64,000 nucleotides of DNA from Mycobacterium palustre. Lineage in GTDB: Bacteria > Actinomycetota > Actinomycetes > Mycobacteriales > Mycobacteriaceae. The stretch lies in the NCBI RefSeq assembly GCF_002101785.1, contig NZ_LQPJ01000090.1, positions 16,034 to 80,033 on the forward strand, in the 5' to 3' direction. Shown here in pieces: positions 38,262 to 48,582 of the stretch (positions within the stretch are counted from its first letter, which is position 1; each line of letters begins with the position of its first letter). Under the pieces are notes generated by a model, which saw only the letters and a list, made by a program, of their open reading frames with translations, had not been told where the DNA came from and searched no databases. A program made the position numbers and the translations under genes.

Positions 38262-38322
38262 CCGACCTCCTTTTGGTGCGGGCTCTAGCGCGAACCCTTA
38301 CTACCGACAATTGTATGTGTTA

Positions 38323-38340
38323 GCAACAGTATACTAATGC
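38323..38340. promoter_or_regulatory. palindrome upstream of the methyltransferase gene, possible MarR operator
   Basis: GCAACAGTATACTAATGC has the symmetric form GCA-nn-AGTA/TACT-nn-TGC. It lies just upstream of the methyltransferase -10 (TACAAT, 38310-38315) and next to the MarR/methyltransferase pair. Similarity to MarR-type sites is by symmetry only. Confidence 0.4.
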
Positions 38341-38371
38341 AACTGATCGGGGCGCGCCGCGGGAAAGTTCC

Positions 38372-38377
38372 TAGACT
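38372..38377 (+). promoter_or_regulatory. -10 element for a leaderless fmt transcript
   Basis: TAGACT ends six bases before GTG 38384, the codon matching the M. tuberculosis Fmt start. Transcription would begin at the start codon. Confidence 0.5.
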
Positions 38378-38383
38378 GTGCCG

Positions 38384-39316
38384 GTGCGCCTCGTCTTCGC
38401 CGGCACCCCCGAGCCCGCGCTGCCCGCGCTGCGTCGCCTCGCCGACTCGCCGCGACACGAGGTGATCGCCGTGCTGACCCGGCCCGATGCGGCCTCCGGC
38501 CGGCGCGGCAGGCCCGAGCCGTCGCCGGTGGCCCGGGAGGCTTTGGACCGCGGCATTCCGGTGCTTCGGCCGTCGCGGCCGAACTCGCCGGAGTTCGTCG
38601 CCGAGCTCGCCGGGCTGGCGCCGGACTGCTGTCCGGTGGTGGCCTACGGGGCGCTGCTGCGCAAGGACCTGCTCGCCGTGCCCCCGCACGGCTGGGTGAA
38701 TCTGCACTTCTCGCTGCTACCCGCCTGGCGCGGCGCGGCGCCCGTGCAGGCCGCCATCGCCGCCGGGGACACCATCACCGGCGCGACCACCTTCCGGATC
38801 GAACCGAGCCTGGACTCCGGACCGGTCTACGGCGTCGTCACCGAAGCTATCCGGCCGACCGACACCGCGGGCGATCTGCTTGAGCGCCTTGCCGTTTCGG
38901 GGGCGGCGCTGCTGTCGGCCACCTTGGACGGGATCGAAGACGGGACGCTGGTGCCGCGGCCGCAGCCGGCCGACGGGGTCAGCGTCGCGCCGAAGGTCAC
39001 CGTCGAGCAGGCCCGGGTACGCTGGAACCTGCCGGCGGCGGTGGTGGAGCGCCGGATTCGCGCCGTCACGCCCAACCCGGGCGCCTGGACGCTGATCGGT
39101 GACCTGCGGGTCAAGCTGGGGCCGGTGCAGATCGACGCGGCCGCGCCGGAACCGTTGCCGCCCGGCGCGATTCGCGCCGACCGCAAGAGCGTCTGGGTCG
39201 GCACCGGTTCGGATCCGGTGCGGCTTGGCCAGATCCAGCCGCCCGGAAAGAAATTCATGAACGCCGTCGACTGGGCGCGAGGCGCCCGACTCGCCCCCGC
39301 CGCGCGGGCGTCATGA
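38384..39316 (+). CDS. fmt: methionyl-tRNA formyltransferase
   Basis: Formylates initiator Met-tRNA using 10-formyl-THF; 310 aa. [18 protein letters not shown] opens the Rossmann-like domain, [16 protein letters not shown] carries the family signature, and the C-terminal OB-like tRNA-binding domain starts near residue 205 ([15 protein letters not shown]). GTG 38384 matches the M. tuberculosis start; GTG 38378 would add two residues but lies directly on the -10. The stop overlaps rsmB (ATGA). Confidence 0.96.
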   Translation: MRLVFAGTPEPALPALRRLADSPRHEVIAVLTRPDAASGRRGRPEPSPVAREALDRGIPVLRPSRPNSPEFVAELAGLAPDCCPVVAYGALLRKDLLAVPPHGWVNLHFSLLPAWRGAAPVQAAIAAGDTITGATTFRIEPSLDSGPVYGVVTEAIRPTDTAGDLLERLAVSGAALLSATLDGIEDGTLVPRPQPADGVSVAPKVTVEQARVRWNLPAAVVERRIRAVTPNPGAWTLIGDLRVKLGPVQIDAAAPEPLPPGAIRADRKSVWVGTGSDPVRLGQIQPPGKKFMNAVDWARGARLAPAARAS

Positions 39317-40689
39317 GCCGCAAACCGCAGCGGCGGCGCCGGCCGCTGGACCCCGCACGTGCCGCGGCGTTCGAGGTGCTCCGCGCCGTCACCGAGCGCG
39401 ACGCGTACGCGAACCTGGCCCTGCCCGCGCTGCTGCGTGAGCGCGGAATCGGCGGCCGCGACGCCGCTTTCGCCACCGAACTGACCTACGGCACCTGCCG
39501 CACCCGCGGCCTGCTCGACGCGATCATCGGCGCGGCGGCCGGACGCCCGCCGGAAGCCATCGACCCGGTGCTGCTCGACCTGCTCAGGCTGGGCGCCTAT
39601 CAGCTGTTGCGCACCCGGGTCGACGCGCACGCCGCGGTGTCCACCACCGTCGAACAGGCCGCCATCGAATTCGACTCGGCGCGAGCGGGTTTCGTCAACG
39701 GGGTGCTGCGCACCATCGCCATCCGGGACGAGAAGTCCTGGGTCGACGAGCTGGCCCCCGACCCGTCGCGGGACCCGGTCGGCCACGCCGCGTTCGTGCA
39801 CGCCCACCCGCGCTGGATCGCCCAGGCGTTCGCCGACGCGCTGGGGGCGGCCGCCACCGAGCTCGACGCGGTGCTGGCCAGCGACGACGCCCGTCCCCAG
39901 GTGCACCTGGCGGCGCGGCCCGGGGTGCTTGGCGCCGCCGAGCTGGCCGAGGCGGTGGGCGGCACGCTCGGCCGCTATTCGCCGTACGCGGTGTACCTGC
40001 CGGGCGGCGATCCCGGGCGGCTGGCGCCGGTGCGCGACGGGGCGGCGCTGGTCCAGGACGAGGGCAGCCAGCTGGTGGCCCGCGCGCTGACGCTGGCGCC
40101 GGTCGACGGCGACACCGGGCGGTGGCTGGACCTGTGCGCGGGGCCCGGCGGCAAGACCGCGCTGCTGGCCGGGCTGGGGGCCAAAGCCGGCGCCCGGGTC
40201 ACGGCGGTCGAGTCGGCGCCGCGCCGCGCCGACATGGTGGTGGCGAACACCCGCGGGCTTCCGGTCGACGTGCTGCGCGTCGACGGGCGGGACAGCGGGC
40301 TCGAGCCTATCTTCGACCGGGTGCTCGTCGACGCGCCCTGCACCGGCCTGGGCGCGTTGCGCCGCCGGCCCGAGGCCCGGTGGCGGCGCCAGCCGGCCGA
40401 CGTGCCGGTGCTGGCCAAGTTGCAGCGCGAGCTGCTGGCCGCGGCGATCGCGCTGACCCGGCCCGGCGGCGTGGTGCTGTACGCGACCTGTTCGCCGCAC
40501 CTCGCCGAAACCGTCGGGGTCGTGGGCGACGCGCTGCGCCGCCAGCCCGTGTCGGCGCTGGACACGACGCCGCTGTTCGAGCCCGCGGACCTGGCGGAGG
40601 GTCCCGCGGAGGGCTCGGTGCAGCTGTGGCCGCACCGGCACGGCACCGATGCCATGTTTGCCGCCGCGCTGCGCCGCTTGCCGGGGTAG
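39313..40689 (+). CDS. rsmB: 16S rRNA (cytosine-967 C5) methyltransferase
   Basis: 458 aa (also called Fmu, Rv1407). An N-terminal NusB-like RNA-binding domain ([23 protein letters not shown]) is followed by a Rossmann methyltransferase domain with SAM motif [14 protein letters not shown] near residue 275. The two catalytic cysteines are in VDAPCTGLG and YATCSPH. It overlaps fmt by 4 nt, as often seen. Its last codons (ALRRLPG and stop) are part of the repeat unit duplicated immediately downstream. Confidence 0.95.
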   Translation: MSRKPQRRRRPLDPARAAAFEVLRAVTERDAYANLALPALLRERGIGGRDAAFATELTYGTCRTRGLLDAIIGAAAGRPPEAIDPVLLDLLRLGAYQLLRTRVDAHAAVSTTVEQAAIEFDSARAGFVNGVLRTIAIRDEKSWVDELAPDPSRDPVGHAAFVHAHPRWIAQAFADALGAAATELDAVLASDDARPQVHLAARPGVLGAAELAEAVGGTLGRYSPYAVYLPGGDPGRLAPVRDGAALVQDEGSQLVARALTLAPVDGDTGRWLDLCAGPGGKTALLAGLGAKAGARVTAVESAPRRADMVVANTRGLPVDVLRVDGRDSGLEPIFDRVLVDAPCTGLGALRRRPEARWRRQPADVPVLAKLQRELLAAAIALTRPGGVVLYATCSPHLAETVGVVGDALRRQPVSALDTTPLFEPADLAEGPAEGSVQLWPHRHGTDAMFAAALRRLPG

Positions 40690-40789
40690 CGTGGCGGCGA
40701 ACCAAACCATGAGGCTGCCGCCGCGCTGCGCCGCTTGCCGGGGTAGCGTGGCGGCGAACCAAACCATGTTTGCCGCCGCGCTGCGCCGC
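40660..40789 (+). repeat. tandem repeat covering the rsmB 3' end (two full ~52-bp copies plus a third partial)
   Basis: Copy 1 (40660-40711) and copy 2 (40717-40768) are identical from GCCGCCGCGCTGCGCC to AACCAAACCATG. A third copy stops after 18 bp (40772-40789). The unit includes the rsmB stop codon, so duplication left the protein unchanged. The period is 57 then 55 bp. No gene is present here. Confidence 0.85.
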
Positions 40790-40819
40790 GCCTGACGTGA
40801 GATAGGGCGCCGGGCTGCG

Positions 40820-40825
40820 TAGTCT
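40820..40825 (+). promoter_or_regulatory. -10 element for a leaderless rpe transcript
   Basis: TAGTCT ends seven bases before ATG 40833. Transcription would start at the A of the start codon. It follows the rsmB repeat array. Confidence 0.5.
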
Positions 40826-40832
40826 GTCGCTC

Positions 40833-41531
40833 ATGCCTCGCAGTGCGGGACCCCCCGGGGGGCCTCTGATCGCGCCGTCGATCCTGTCCGCGGACTTCGC
40901 TCGGCTCGCCGACGAAGCGGCCGCCGTGCGCGGCGCCGACTGGCTGCATGTCGACGTGATGGACAACCACTTCGTGCCGAACCTGACCATCGGCCTGCCG
41001 GTGGTGGAAAGCCTGTTGGCCGCCTCCAGCATCCCGATGGACTGCCATCTGATGATCGAGGACCCGGACCGCTGGGCGCCCCCGTACGCCGAGGCGGGCG
41101 CCTACAACGTCACCTTCCACGCCGAGGCCACCGACAACCCGGTCGGGGTCGCGCGCGACATTCGCGCCGCGGGCGCCAAAGCGGGGATCAGCGTGAAGCC
41201 CGGCACCCCGCTCGAGCCCTACCTGGAAATCCTGCCGCACTTCGACACCCTGCTGATCATGTCGGTCGAGCCCGGCTTCGGCGGGCAGAGCTTCATCCCC
41301 GAGGTGCTCGGCAAGGTCCGCACCGCCCGCAAGATGATCGATGCGGGGGAGCTGAGCATCCTGGTCGAGATCGACGGCGGCGTCAACGAGGACACCATCG
41401 AACAGGCCGCCGAGGCCGGCGTCGACTGCTTCGTCGCCGGGTCGGCGGTCTACGGGGCGGAAGATCCGGCGGCCGCGGTAGCGGCATTGCGCCGGCAGGC
41501 CGCCGCCGCGTCACCGCACCTGCGCGCATGA
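40833..41531 (+). CDS. rpe: ribulose-phosphate 3-epimerase
   Basis: Interconverts ribulose-5-P and xylulose-5-P; 232 aa TIM barrel. [12 protein letters not shown] opens the barrel; metal ligands are in [12 protein letters not shown] and [10 protein letters not shown]; the phosphate site is IDGGVNEDT and GSAVYG. Catalytic aspartates are at VDVMD and EIDGG. It supplies ribulose-5-P, a riboflavin precursor, and its stop overlaps ribD (ATGA), which fits that link. Confidence 0.96.
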   Translation: MPRSAGPPGGPLIAPSILSADFARLADEAAAVRGADWLHVDVMDNHFVPNLTIGLPVVESLLAASSIPMDCHLMIEDPDRWAPPYAEAGAYNVTFHAEATDNPVGVARDIRAAGAKAGISVKPGTPLEPYLEILPHFDTLLIMSVEPGFGGQSFIPEVLGKVRTARKMIDAGELSILVEIDGGVNEDTIEQAAEAGVDCFVAGSAVYGAEDPAAAVAALRRQAAAASPHLRA

Positions 41532-42562
41532 ACCAGCCGTCCAGCCAGTCGGTCGAAAGCCTAGACGCGGCAATGCGTTTGGCGATCGAGCACTCCTATC
41601 ACGTCAAGGGCACCACCTACCCGAACCCCCCGGTCGGCTGCGTGATCGTCGACACCCAGGGCCGCGTCGTCGGGGTGGGTGCCACCGAGCCCGCCGGCGG
41701 TGACCACGCCGAGGTGCTGGCCCTGCGCCGGGCCGGGGGCCTGGCCGCCGGGGGCATCGCCGTGGTCACGCTCGAGCCGTGCAACCACTACGGCAAGACC
41801 CCGCCGTGCGTCAACGCCCTGATCGAGGCGAGGGTGAGCGCCGTCGTCTACGCGGTGGCCGACCCGAACGGGATCGCCGGCGGGGGCGCGGGCCGGCTGC
41901 AGGCGGCGGGCGTGCAGGTGCGGTCCGGCGTGCTGGCCGACCAGGTGACCGCAGGACCGCTGCGGGAGTGGCTGCACAAGACGCGGACCGGGCTGCCGCA
42001 CGTGACGTGGAAGTACGCCAGCAGCGTCGACGGCCGCAGCGCCGCCGCCGACGGGACCAGCCAGTGGATCTCCAGCGAGGCGTCCCGCTCCGACCTACAC
42101 CGTCGCCGCGCCATCGCCGACGCGATCGTGGTCGGGACGGGCACCGTGCTGGCCGACGATCCGGCGTTGACCGCCCGGCTGCCCGACGGCTCGCTGGCGG
42201 ACCGCCAGCCGCTGCGGGTCGTGGTGGGCATGCGTGAAATACCGCCGGAGGCAAAGGTTCTCAACGACGATTCGCGCACCATGGTGATCCGCACCCACGA
42301 CCCGATGGAGGTCATCAAGGCGCTGTCGGACCGCACCGACGTGCTGCTGGAGGGCGGCCCGACCCTGGCCGGGGCCTTCCTGCGGGCCGGGGCGATCAAC
42401 CGCATCCTGGCCTACGTCGCCCCGATCCTGTTGGGTGGTGCCAACACCGCCGTCGACGACGTCGGGGTGCCCACCATCGCGCGGGCGTTGCGGTGGCACT
42501 TCGACGGCATCGACCGGGCCGGCCCCGACCTGGTGCTCAGCCTGGTGCCGCACGGCGACTAG
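41528..42562 (+). CDS. ribD: bifunctional riboflavin deaminase/reductase
   Basis: Two steps of riboflavin synthesis in 344 aa (RibG, Rv1409). N-terminal deaminase with zinc ligands in GDHAEVLAL (HAE) and [13 protein letters not shown]-terminal NADPH-dependent reductase from about residue 155 ([27 protein letters not shown]). Overlaps rpe by 4 nt. It ends 70 bp from the convergent transporter gene; that gap is GC-rich with a short CCCCG/CGGGG stem (around 42618-42631). Confidence 0.95.
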   Translation: MNQPSSQSVESLDAAMRLAIEHSYHVKGTTYPNPPVGCVIVDTQGRVVGVGATEPAGGDHAEVLALRRAGGLAAGGIAVVTLEPCNHYGKTPPCVNALIEARVSAVVYAVADPNGIAGGGAGRLQAAGVQVRSGVLADQVTAGPLREWLHKTRTGLPHVTWKYASSVDGRSAAADGTSQWISSEASRSDLHRRRAIADAIVVGTGTVLADDPALTARLPDGSLADRQPLRVVVGMREIPPEAKVLNDDSRTMVIRTHDPMEVIKALSDRTDVLLEGGPTLAGAFLRAGAINRILAYVAPILLGGANTAVDDVGVPTIARALRWHFDGIDRAGPDLVLSLVPHGD

Positions 42563-42632
42563 ACCTGCTGGCGGCGACCCGCGTCGCCCGGCTCCGCCGC
42601 GCTCGCGATCGCCGCGACCCCGCTGGCGGGGC

Positions 42633-44195
42633 TCAGGGGGTGCGCGCCGGGCTGGTCGCGGGCCGCTGCTCGGGAACCTCGGGTTCCCCGGCGTGTTCCT
42701 TGCGGCCGCCGACCAGCAGGCCGAGCAGCGCCCCGGCCACGCAGATGGCGACGGTGACCTCGAAGATGTCGCCGTACATCATCGCGAACGCCTTCAGGTA
42801 CATCGAGCCCTGCGCAGCCACGCGCTCGAACAGGGTGGCGTTGGCGGGGATGGCCGCGGTGAGCCCGGCCACGATCTGGTTGAACCGGTAAAAGCCCCAC
42901 GCGGTCAGCGCGGCCACACCGATCAGCATGCCCGTCATGCGGGCCACGACCACCGCCGCGGAGGCGATGCCGTGCTGCGCGGCGGGCACCACCCGCAGCG
43001 CGGCCGACGACAGCGGCCCGATCACCAGGCCCAAACCGAGGCCGGCGACCAGCAGGTCGGCGTGCAGCGCGGGCACGTTGAGCAACCCGAAGATGTTGTG
43101 CCGGTGCCCCATGACGTCTTCGCGCCAGTAGTGAATCAGCCAGTACCCATAGGCGGCGATCAAGAGCCCGATGAACGTCATGGCGCGGTCGCCGATCCGG
43201 GTGGCGATCCACCCACCCAGCACCGCGCCGATCGGCAGCGCGATGAGGAACCACAGCAACAGCCCGGCCGCCTGGTTCTGGTCCATCTGCAGCACGCCCT
43301 GGCCGAACAGCTCCACATCGACCAGCGTCACCATCAGCGCCGCGCCGGCGGTCAACGAGGCGCCCAGCGCCGCCAAAAACGGCCGGAACCGCACCCCGGC
43401 CGGGTCGATCAGCCGGGTGCGCGAGAAGCGCTCCCACACCACGAAGGCCACGGCGGCGACGGCCGCCCCGATCACCAGCGGCAGGCCGTAGCTCGGCAGC
43501 ACATGTTTGCCGTCCGGGTTGGGGTTGTACAGCCCGATCACGGCGAGGCCCAACGCCAGCGCCAGCAGCAGGCCGCCGACCAGATCGATCCGCTCGGGCT
43601 CGTCGGTGCGTTGCCGCGCCGGCAGGCTGAACTGGATCATCACCATCGCGATCAGCGTCAGCGGGACGTTGATCCAGAACACGTACCGCCAGTCGTGGAA
43701 CAAGAAGACGATGAAGATGCCGTAGAGGGGGCCCAGCACGCTGCCCAGCTCCTGCGCGGCGCCGATGCCGCCCAGCACGCCGGCGCGGTTGCGCTGCGAC
43801 CACAGGTCCGCGCCCAAAGCCAGCGTCACCGGCAACAGGGCGCCGCTGGCGATGCCCTGGATGGTCCGCCCGGCGATCAGCAGGTGGAAGTCGCCGAAGC
43901 CGCCGGCCAGTGCGGTGACCACCGACCCGACGATGAACAGCCCCAGGCTGGCCTGCAGCAGCAGCTTGCGGCCGAAGCGGTCGGAGGCGCGGCCCAGCAG
44001 CGGCATGGCGGCGATGTAGCCCAGCAGGTACATCGTGACGATCCAGGTGATGCGCTGCAGCTGGTTAACCGGGATCCCGACGTCGTGCATGATGTCGCGC
44101 ATGATGGTGACCACGACGTAGGTGTCGAGGGCACCCAGCAGCACGGCGAGGCTGCCGGCGCTGATCGCGACGCGGCGCCCGGTCTGCGCGGTCAC
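42633..44195 (-). CDS. MFS efflux/lipid transporter P55
   Basis: Membrane transporter of 520 aa with about 14 hydrophobic segments, the drug:H+ antiporter-2 type. Motif [16 protein letters not shown] follows TM2, and [25 protein letters not shown] is the TM4 region. M. tuberculosis P55 (Rv1410c, 518 aa) exports triacylglycerides with LprG and gives low-level drug tolerance. Here GTG 44195 overlaps the lprG stop (GTGA), keeping the pair translationally coupled. A long in-frame extension into lprG is spurious. Confidence 0.94.
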   Translation of the reverse strand: MTAQTGRRVAISAGSLAVLLGALDTYVVVTIMRDIMHDVGIPVNQLQRITWIVTMYLLGYIAAMPLLGRASDRFGRKLLLQASLGLFIVGSVVTALAGGFGDFHLLIAGRTIQGIASGALLPVTLALGADLWSQRNRAGVLGGIGAAQELGSVLGPLYGIFIVFLFHDWRYVFWINVPLTLIAMVMIQFSLPARQRTDEPERIDLVGGLLLALALGLAVIGLYNPNPDGKHVLPSYGLPLVIGAAVAAVAFVVWERFSRTRLIDPAGVRFRPFLAALGASLTAGAALMVTLVDVELFGQGVLQMDQNQAAGLLLWFLIALPIGAVLGGWIATRIGDRAMTFIGLLIAAYGYWLIHYWREDVMGHRHNIFGLLNVPALHADLLVAGLGLGLVIGPLSSAALRVVPAAQHGIASAAVVVARMTGMLIGVAALTAWGFYRFNQIVAGLTAAIPANATLFERVAAQGSMYLKAFAMMYGDIFEVTVAICVAGALLGLLVGGRKEHAGEPEVPEQRPATSPARTP

Positions 44196-44899
44196 GAGCT
44201 CACCGGGGGCTTGGTGACGTTGACCGCCTCGCCCCAGTTGGAAAAGGTCATCTGCACCGAGTTGCCCTCGCTCTTCTGCAGGCTGGCCTGGACCAGCTGA
44301 TGCTCGCCGGTCTCCTGGATCCACACCGTGGCCGGCACCGGCTGCGACGCGTTGAAGGGGGGCACGAGCTTGTTCACCGCGTCCGCGGAGACGTTCCCGC
44401 TGATCTTGATCGTGGTCTGCCCGTTGATGGTCTCGCGCCCCTCGGCCTTGGCGTTGCTGAAGTTGTTCAGCGCGTTGGCCAGTCCGGTGTCGGGGTTCAG
44501 GATCACAGACACGTCGTAGATGTCGGAGGCCTTCCCGAAATCGCTCCACTTGTTCGGGGTGAGCGTGGCGTACAGGTCGCCGTCGACGACCGCGAAATCG
44601 ACCTGAATGTCAGACCCCCCGAGTGTGATGGTGGCGTTCCCGGACGCGGCGGTCGCCGGTGTGACCGTGAGGTCACCGGTCAGCGTTTTGATCGGCATCC
44701 CGGTGATCTTTCCGCTCACCGATAACACGAGGTGGCCGCTCTTGACGTTCTTGGTCGTTTGGGCGGACTGCTTGACCAGGGTCGTTGCGTCGGGAAGCGG
44801 CGCACCGCTCTGTTTCGAGCCCGACGAGCATCCGGCGATCAAAGCGGTGGCGAAGGTCAGGGAAGCGAGGACGGCCATTAGACGGTGGCGTGTCTGCAT
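44192..44899 (-). CDS. lprG: lipoprotein LprG, triacylglyceride/lipoglycan carrier
   Basis: Exported lipoprotein of 235 aa; the M. tuberculosis protein has 236. Signal peptide with lipobox LIAGC, then [13 protein letters not shown]. The body ([40 protein letters not shown]) is the LppX/LprG fold with a hydrophobic cavity for lipids. It passes triacylglycerides and lipoarabinomannan toward the cell surface with P55. ATG 44899 is preceded at 7 nt by TACGAT, so the mRNA is probably leaderless; ATG 44908 lies too close to this hexamer. Confidence 0.95.
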   Translation of the reverse strand: MQTRHRLMAVLASLTFATALIAGCSSGSKQSGAPLPDATTLVKQSAQTTKNVKSGHLVLSVSGKITGMPIKTLTGDLTVTPATAASGNATITLGGSDIQVDFAVVDGDLYATLTPNKWSDFGKASDIYDVSVILNPDTGLANALNNFSNAKAEGRETINGQTTIKISGNVSADAVNKLVPPFNASQPVPATVWIQETGEHQLVQASLQKSEGNSVQMTFSNWGEAVNVTKPPVSS

Positions 44900-44906
44900 A
44901 CCCAGC

Positions 44907-44912
44907 ATCGTA
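44907..44912 (-). promoter_or_regulatory. -10 element for a leaderless lprG-P55 transcript
   Basis: TACGAT on the minus strand, seven bases before ATG 44899. A separate -10 for the divergent ribE is 60 bp away. Confidence 0.5.
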
Positions 44913-44971
44913 GAGGGTGCCGGTGACCGGCCCTCCGGATGCGGGCCGGGCCGACCCGCGCATTGGCGCAT

Positions 44972-44977
44972 TAACCT
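44972..44977 (+). promoter_or_regulatory. -10 element for a leaderless ribE transcript
   Basis: TAACCT ends six bases before ATG 44984. No FMN riboswitch can fit between this promoter and the gene. Confidence 0.5.
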
Positions 44978-44983
44978 GGTGCA

Positions 44984-45598
44984 ATGTTCACCGGAATTGT
45001 CGAGGAGCTCGGCGAGGTAACCGGCCGGGATCTGCTCGCGGATGCCGCGCGGCTGACGCTTCGCGGGCCCGTGGTCACCGCCGACGCGCGCCACGGCGAT
45101 TCGATCGCCGTCAACGGCGTGTGCCTGACGGTCGCCGAGCTGCTGCCGGACGGCCAATTCACCGCCGACGTGATGGGGGAGACCCTCAACCGGTCCAACC
45201 TGGGCGAATTGCAGGTCGGCGGCCGGGTGAACCTCGAGCGCGCCGCGGCCGTCAACAGCCGGCTGGGCGGCCACATCGTGCAGGGCCACGTCGACGGCAC
45301 CGGCCAGATCGCGTCCCGGGCGCCCTCGGAGCATTGGGAAGTGGTGCGCATCGAGGTGCCCGCTGAGGTGGCCCGCTACGTCGTCGAGAAGGGCTCGATC
45401 ACCGTCGACGGGATTTCCTTGACGGTGTCCGGGGTCGGCGACGAGCCACGCCACTGGTTCGAGGTGTCGCTGATCCCCACCACGCGAGAGATGACGACGT
45501 TGGGCCGCGCGCCGGTCGGAACGCGGGTGAACCTCGAGGTCGACGTCATCGCCAAATACGTCGAGCGCTTGATGGCCGCGCAATCACCCCGCGAATAG
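44984..45598 (+). CDS. ribE: riboflavin synthase alpha chain
   Basis: Dismutates two lumazines to riboflavin; 204 aa. Two homologous lumazine-binding barrels: [12 protein letters not shown] with [14 protein letters not shown] in the first, and [13 protein letters not shown] with [14 protein letters not shown] in the second. C-terminal trimerisation helix [11 protein letters not shown]. Called ribC in M. tuberculosis (Rv1412). The 112-bp space to ribA2 has no gene; the Rv1413 and Rv1414 genes of M. tuberculosis are absent. Confidence 0.95.
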   Translation: MFTGIVEELGEVTGRDLLADAARLTLRGPVVTADARHGDSIAVNGVCLTVAELLPDGQFTADVMGETLNRSNLGELQVGGRVNLERAAAVNSRLGGHIVQGHVDGTGQIASRAPSEHWEVVRIEVPAEVARYVVEKGSITVDGISLTVSGVGDEPRHWFEVSLIPTTREMTTLGRAPVGTRVNLEVDVIAKYVERLMAAQSPRE

Positions 45599-45710
45599 GG
45601 GCGGGCCGCCGCCCGCGGCCGCGCGGCAATAACCGGGGGCGCTCGGTGGTTCATACTGAATGCGACACTGGGCTTGCCCCCACGAGCCCTACGACAGCAA
45701 GGCAGAAGCG

Positions 45711-46987
45711 ATGACGAGGTTGGACTCCGTCGAAAGGGCGGTTGCCGACATTGCGGCGGGTAAGGCCGTGATCGTCATCGACGACGAGGACCGCGAGAAC
45801 GAGGGCGACCTGATCTTCGCCGCCGAAAAGGCGACGCCGGAGATGGTGGCCTTCATGGTCCGCTACACCTCGGGCTATTTGTGCGTCCCGCTGGACGGCG
45901 CGATTTGCGACCGGCTGGGGTTGCTGCCGATGTACGCGGTGAACCAGGACAAGCACGGCACCGCCTACACCGTCACCGTCGACGCCAAAAACGGAGTCGG
46001 CACCGGGATTTCGGCTTCGGATCGGGCGACCACGATGCGGCTGCTTGCCGACCCCGCCAGCGTCGCCGACGACTTCACCCGCCCAGGTCACGTGGTTCCG
46101 TTGCGCGCCAAGGACGGTGGCGTGTTGCGCCGGCCCGGCCACACCGAGGCCGCCGTCGACCTCGCCCGGATGGCGGGGCTGCAGCCCGCCGGCGCGATCT
46201 GCGAGATCGTCAGCCAGAAGGACGAGGGCGCGATGGCCCAGACCGACGAGCTGCGCGTCTTCGCCGACGAGCACGATCTCGCGCTGATCACCATCGCCGA
46301 CCTGATCGAGTGGCGCCGCAAGCACGAGAAGCACATCGAGCGGATCGCCGAGGCGCGGATCCCGACGCGGCACGGGGAGTTTCGCGCGATCGGCTACGCC
46401 AGCATCTACGAGGACGTCGAGCACGTGGCGCTGGTTCGCGGCGAGATCGCCGGCCCGCACGCCGACGGCGACGACGTGTTGGTCCGGGTGCACTCGGAAT
46501 GCCTGACCGGCGACGTGTTCGGTTCGCGGCGCTGCGACTGCGGGCCGCAGCTCGACGCGGCGATGGCGATGGTGGCGCGCGAGGGCCGCGGCGTGGTGCT
46601 CTACATGCGCGGCCACGAGGGCCGCGGCATCGGGCTGATGCACAAGCTGCAGGCCTACCAGCTGCAGGACGCCGGCGCCGACACCGTCGACGCGAACCTC
46701 AAGCTCGGCTTGCCGGCCGACGCAAGGGATTACGGGATCGGCGCGCAGATCCTCGTCGACCTCGGGGTCCGCTCGATGCGCCTGCTGACCAACAACCCGG
46801 CCAAGCGGGTCGGGCTGGACGGGTACGGGTTGCACATCATCGAGCGGGTGCCGCTGCCGGTGCGGGCTAACGCCGAAAACATCCGCTACCTGATGACCAA
46901 GCGTGACAAGATGGGCCACGACCTGGCCGGCCTGGACGACTTTCACGAATCCGTCCATCTCCCAGGGGAATTCGGCGGTGCTTTGTG

Positions 46988-46988
<1 letters not shown>
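45711..46988 (+). CDS. ribA2: bifunctional DHBP synthase / GTP cyclohydrolase II
   Basis: Supplies both precursors for riboflavin; 425 aa, the length of M. tuberculosis RibA2. DHBP synthase half: [11 protein letters not shown] and TSGYLCVPL, with the catalytic RPGHVVPL and [13 protein letters not shown]. Cyclohydrolase half from about residue 208: zinc cysteines in [17 protein letters not shown] and the GHEGRGIGL loop. ATG 45711 follows AAGGCAG; an in-frame upstream ATG (45660) is less likely. The stop codon is the first base of the MIRU array. Confidence 0.95.
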
Positions 46989-48103
<1,115 letters not shown>

Positions 48104-48152
48104 GGGCCCATCCGATCGCCCGATCGCCCGACGGCCGAGGCTTTGTCGGGGC

Positions 48153-48350
48153 TCACCACCCCCAGTCGTCCTCGTCCAGCACGTCCACGGTGAGGTCGTT
48201 GTCGGCGGCGCTCTTCGTGCCGTAGGCGAAGGTGAGCAGGGTCTGGTCGTGGGGGAGAGGCTCGACCCCGACGACGGTGGCGTGCCCAATCTTCATCCGG
48301 ATCCTGTCCCCGGGCTGCAGTTGGTCGACACGTTTAAGCGGCACGTTCAC
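48153..48350 (-). CDS. small hypothetical protein, 65 aa
   Basis: No recognised family. The sequence begins VNVPLKRVDQLQPGDRIRM, and the region LQPGDRIRMKIGHATVVGVEPL resembles a short beta-barrel of the Hint or SH3-like kind; the C-terminus is acidic (DVLDEDDWGW). GTG start, with only a weak GATGG before it. In M. tuberculosis the place between Rv1417 and uvrC holds lprH and Rv1419, which are not present. The reading-frame composition looks coding. The 232 bp on to uvrC hold nothing else but the uvrC promoter. Confidence 0.6.
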   Translation of the reverse strand: MNVPLKRVDQLQPGDRIRMKIGHATVVGVEPLPHDQTLLTFAYGTKSAADNDLTVDVLDEDDWGW

Positions 48351-48570
48351 CCATCAACGCTGAACACGCGGTCGCTGCGGCGCAGTCGGGCAACGGCGAC
48401 CTCGTCGAACTCCCGTCTTCGATATGCCGGCGCCCCGGATCGAAACGACGTGGCTTGGTGTGCGCCATGTGACAAATGATGACACCCGATCGACCGGCCG
48501 GTACCGATTACGGCGAATGAATACGCGGCGGCACCCTCGCCCGAGCAGCAGCCGCGTCGCCGTCGACTAT

Positions 48571-48576
48571 TAGCCT
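48571..48576 (+). promoter_or_regulatory. -10 element for a leaderless uvrC transcript
   Basis: TAGCCT ends six bases before GTG 48583, the codon matching the M. tuberculosis UvrC start. Confidence 0.5.
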
Positions 48577-48582
48577 GGGTAT

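Noticed and set aside
42618..42631. Strong terminator between ribD and P55
   Set aside because: CCCCG/CGGGG stem with a tiny loop is common in this GC-rich DNA; not listed as a feature.
44196..44549. Long N-terminal extension of P55 into lprG
   Set aside because: Lies over the verified lprG frame; the GTG overlapping the lprG stop gives the known length.
44913..45710. FMN riboswitch before ribE or ribA2
   Set aside because: ribE appears leaderless and the ribE-ribA2 space lacks the conserved RFN elements.
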